Origin: Negativicutes bacterium
Lineage (GTDB): Bacteria > Bacillota > Negativicutes > JAGOZY01
Reading direction: 5' to 3'
Length of the DNA stretch: 5,631 nt
NCBI GenBank assembly: GCA_018058445.1
Contig: JAGOZY010000090.1
Location: 1 to 5,631, forward strand
Below are positions 4,868-5,631 of this stretch, one piece after another. The notes below the pieces were generated by a model. That model was not told the DNA's origin. It worked only from the letters and a program-made list of their open reading frames with translations, and searched no databases. The translations under genes and the position numbers were made by a program. Position 1 is the first letter of the stretch. Each line of letters starts with the position of its first letter.

Positions 4868-5631
4868 ATGAGGGAGCGACGGAGTGCTGAAAAACTGGAA
4901 AAATACTATCAGGAATTCCAGAAAAACGGCAAAGTAAACCCGAATGTGCATCCGTGGGTAGCAGAGTCCTGGATTCGATCCAAGAAACAAGAGGTCCCTA
5001 CTGAGAAAAAAGATATTAAATCAGCTCTAAGCCCAACTGAATTGAAAACCAGACAAGATAAACATATGGCAGTGATAGAGTTTTTAGGTGACTTAGGAAA
5101 AGCTCTTCAGCCTTTTATTTATTCTCAAGGACTATGGCTTCTATTGACCGATGAAGATGGTTATATTTTAAAGGATTATAACGGAGAATTTTTAGGGGCA
5201 GCAATTGGCTTTGTCCCAGGTCAGAGAATTTTAGAAGAAGATATCGGTACAACCAGCCTATCTATCGCCTATATGCAGCAGCACAGCTTCGTCCTTTTTG
5301 GAGCAGAAGCTTGGCAAGATTGGCTGCGAACCGGTTGGATGGCTTCGGTTCCAGTTCGCCAAGGCGAAGGTATCCGGTATGGACTGACTCTTGTCAGCTC
5401 AAACTTAGATGGTGATTTTTCGATGGGCGCAATGGTTCTGGAGCTGATCCGGACGAGCCTAGAAGAGTTTATTCGAAATCAAGAGGAGAATCACATTCAG
5501 CGGACGATTTTAGATGCAGTTCCTTTTGCGCTGTATCGAGTTTTACCGGATAGCAAGATTGCCTATGCAAACGCATTGGGTCATGAGCGATTAAGCACCA
5601 TTTCGCCGGATAACGGACAGCCAAAGCTTAC
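4868..5631 (+). CDS. GAF-PAS regulator, AcoR/sigma-54-activator type, N-terminal part (3' end outside window)
   Basis: The frame is open from ATG 4868 to the window end, giving 254 residues. AAAGGAGGA lies 5 bases before the ATG. Residues 25-40 hold 'VHPWVAESWIRSKK', the S-W-x-R-S helix that opens AcoR/DhaR-like activators. A GAF-type sensor domain covers about 65-200, with the signatures 'EEDIGTTSLSIAY' (123-135) and 'HSFVLFGAEAW' (139-149), equivalent to the G-T-N-x-I-G-T and x-x-F-G-A-E-H motifs of that family. A PAS domain begins near 211 with 'RTILDAVPFALYRV' and 'KIAYANALGHERL' (230-242). Relatives continue with an AAA+ sigma-54-interaction domain and a Fis-type helix-turn-helix; these would lie beyond the window. 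They usually sense a small metabolite and activate a nearby sigma-54 catabolic operon. No -24/-12 promoter is visible here. Another output domain cannot be excluded. Confidence 0.82.
   Translation, partial: MRERRSAEKLEKYYQEFQKNGKVNPNVHPWVAESWIRSKKQEVPTEKKDIKSALSPTELKTRQDKHMAVIEFLGDLGKALQPFIYSQGLWLLLTDEDGYILKDYNGEFLGAAIGFVPGQRILEEDIGTTSLSIAYMQQHSFVLFGAEAWQDWLRTGWMASVPVRQGEGIRYGLTLVSSNLDGDFSMGAMVLELIRTSLEEFIRNQEENHIQRTILDAVPFALYRVLPDSKIAYANALGHERLSTISPDNGQPKL

Noticed and set aside
4769..4990. Minus-strand open frame overlapping the start of the GAF-PAS regulator
   Set aside because: It overlaps the regulator's ribosome binding site and a clear coding region, and has no recognisable features.

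Overview
The window looks like chromosomal DNA of a low-GC Gram-positive bacterium, most likely a member of the Lactobacillales (Enterococcus/Carnobacterium-like). The evidence is moderately AT-rich sequence, strong AGGAGG-type ribosome binding sites in front of most genes, a TTG start in one gene, U-tract hairpin terminators, and the protein families present. Genus cannot be fixed by reading alone. It carries eight protein genes, two of them cut by the window edges. I see no tRNA, rRNA, CRISPR array or insertion sequence.

Layout. Bases 1-1584 hold a plus-strand run: the C-terminal part of an ABC-2 type permease, a GNAT acetyltransferase and a short flavodoxin resembling the BilS family. A strong bidirectional hairpin (1596-1630) separates this run from a minus-strand pair, an MFS_3-type efflux permease (2104-3378) followed by ridA (1648-2034). 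A divergent promoter region (about 3379-3640) separates the permease from a plus-strand SUKH (SMI1/KNR4-like) gene (3641-4237). A second convergent hairpin (4278-4313) separates that from a 91-residue minus-strand protein related to the glycyl-radical tail of anaerobic ribonucleotide reductase (4328-4603). A second divergent region (4604-4867) leads to the N-terminal part of a GAF-PAS regulator of the AcoR/sigma-54-activator type, which runs off the window.

How the genes fit together. This is a mosaic of short transcription units rather than one pathway. The permease and ridA may share a transcript. The others each have their own candidate promoter or terminator. Upstream sequence and promoter positions move several starts inward from the longest open frame: GNAT to TTG 445, flavodoxin to ATG 1081, MFS to ATG 3378, SUKH to ATG 3641 and the NrdD-like protein to ATG 4603.

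The most interesting item is the small NrdD-like protein. It keeps a glycyl-radical-like R-I-T-G-Y motif and the conserved tail, but has neither the catalytic barrel nor the zinc-ribbon cysteines. This recalls GrcA/YfiD, the free-standing spare glycyl-radical domain of pyruvate formate-lyase, and suggests a comparable accessory or repair part for NrdD. Its promoter is followed at once by a cluster of repeated half-sites that could be an operator. A separate inverted repeat overlaps a consensus -35 box in front of the SUKH gene.
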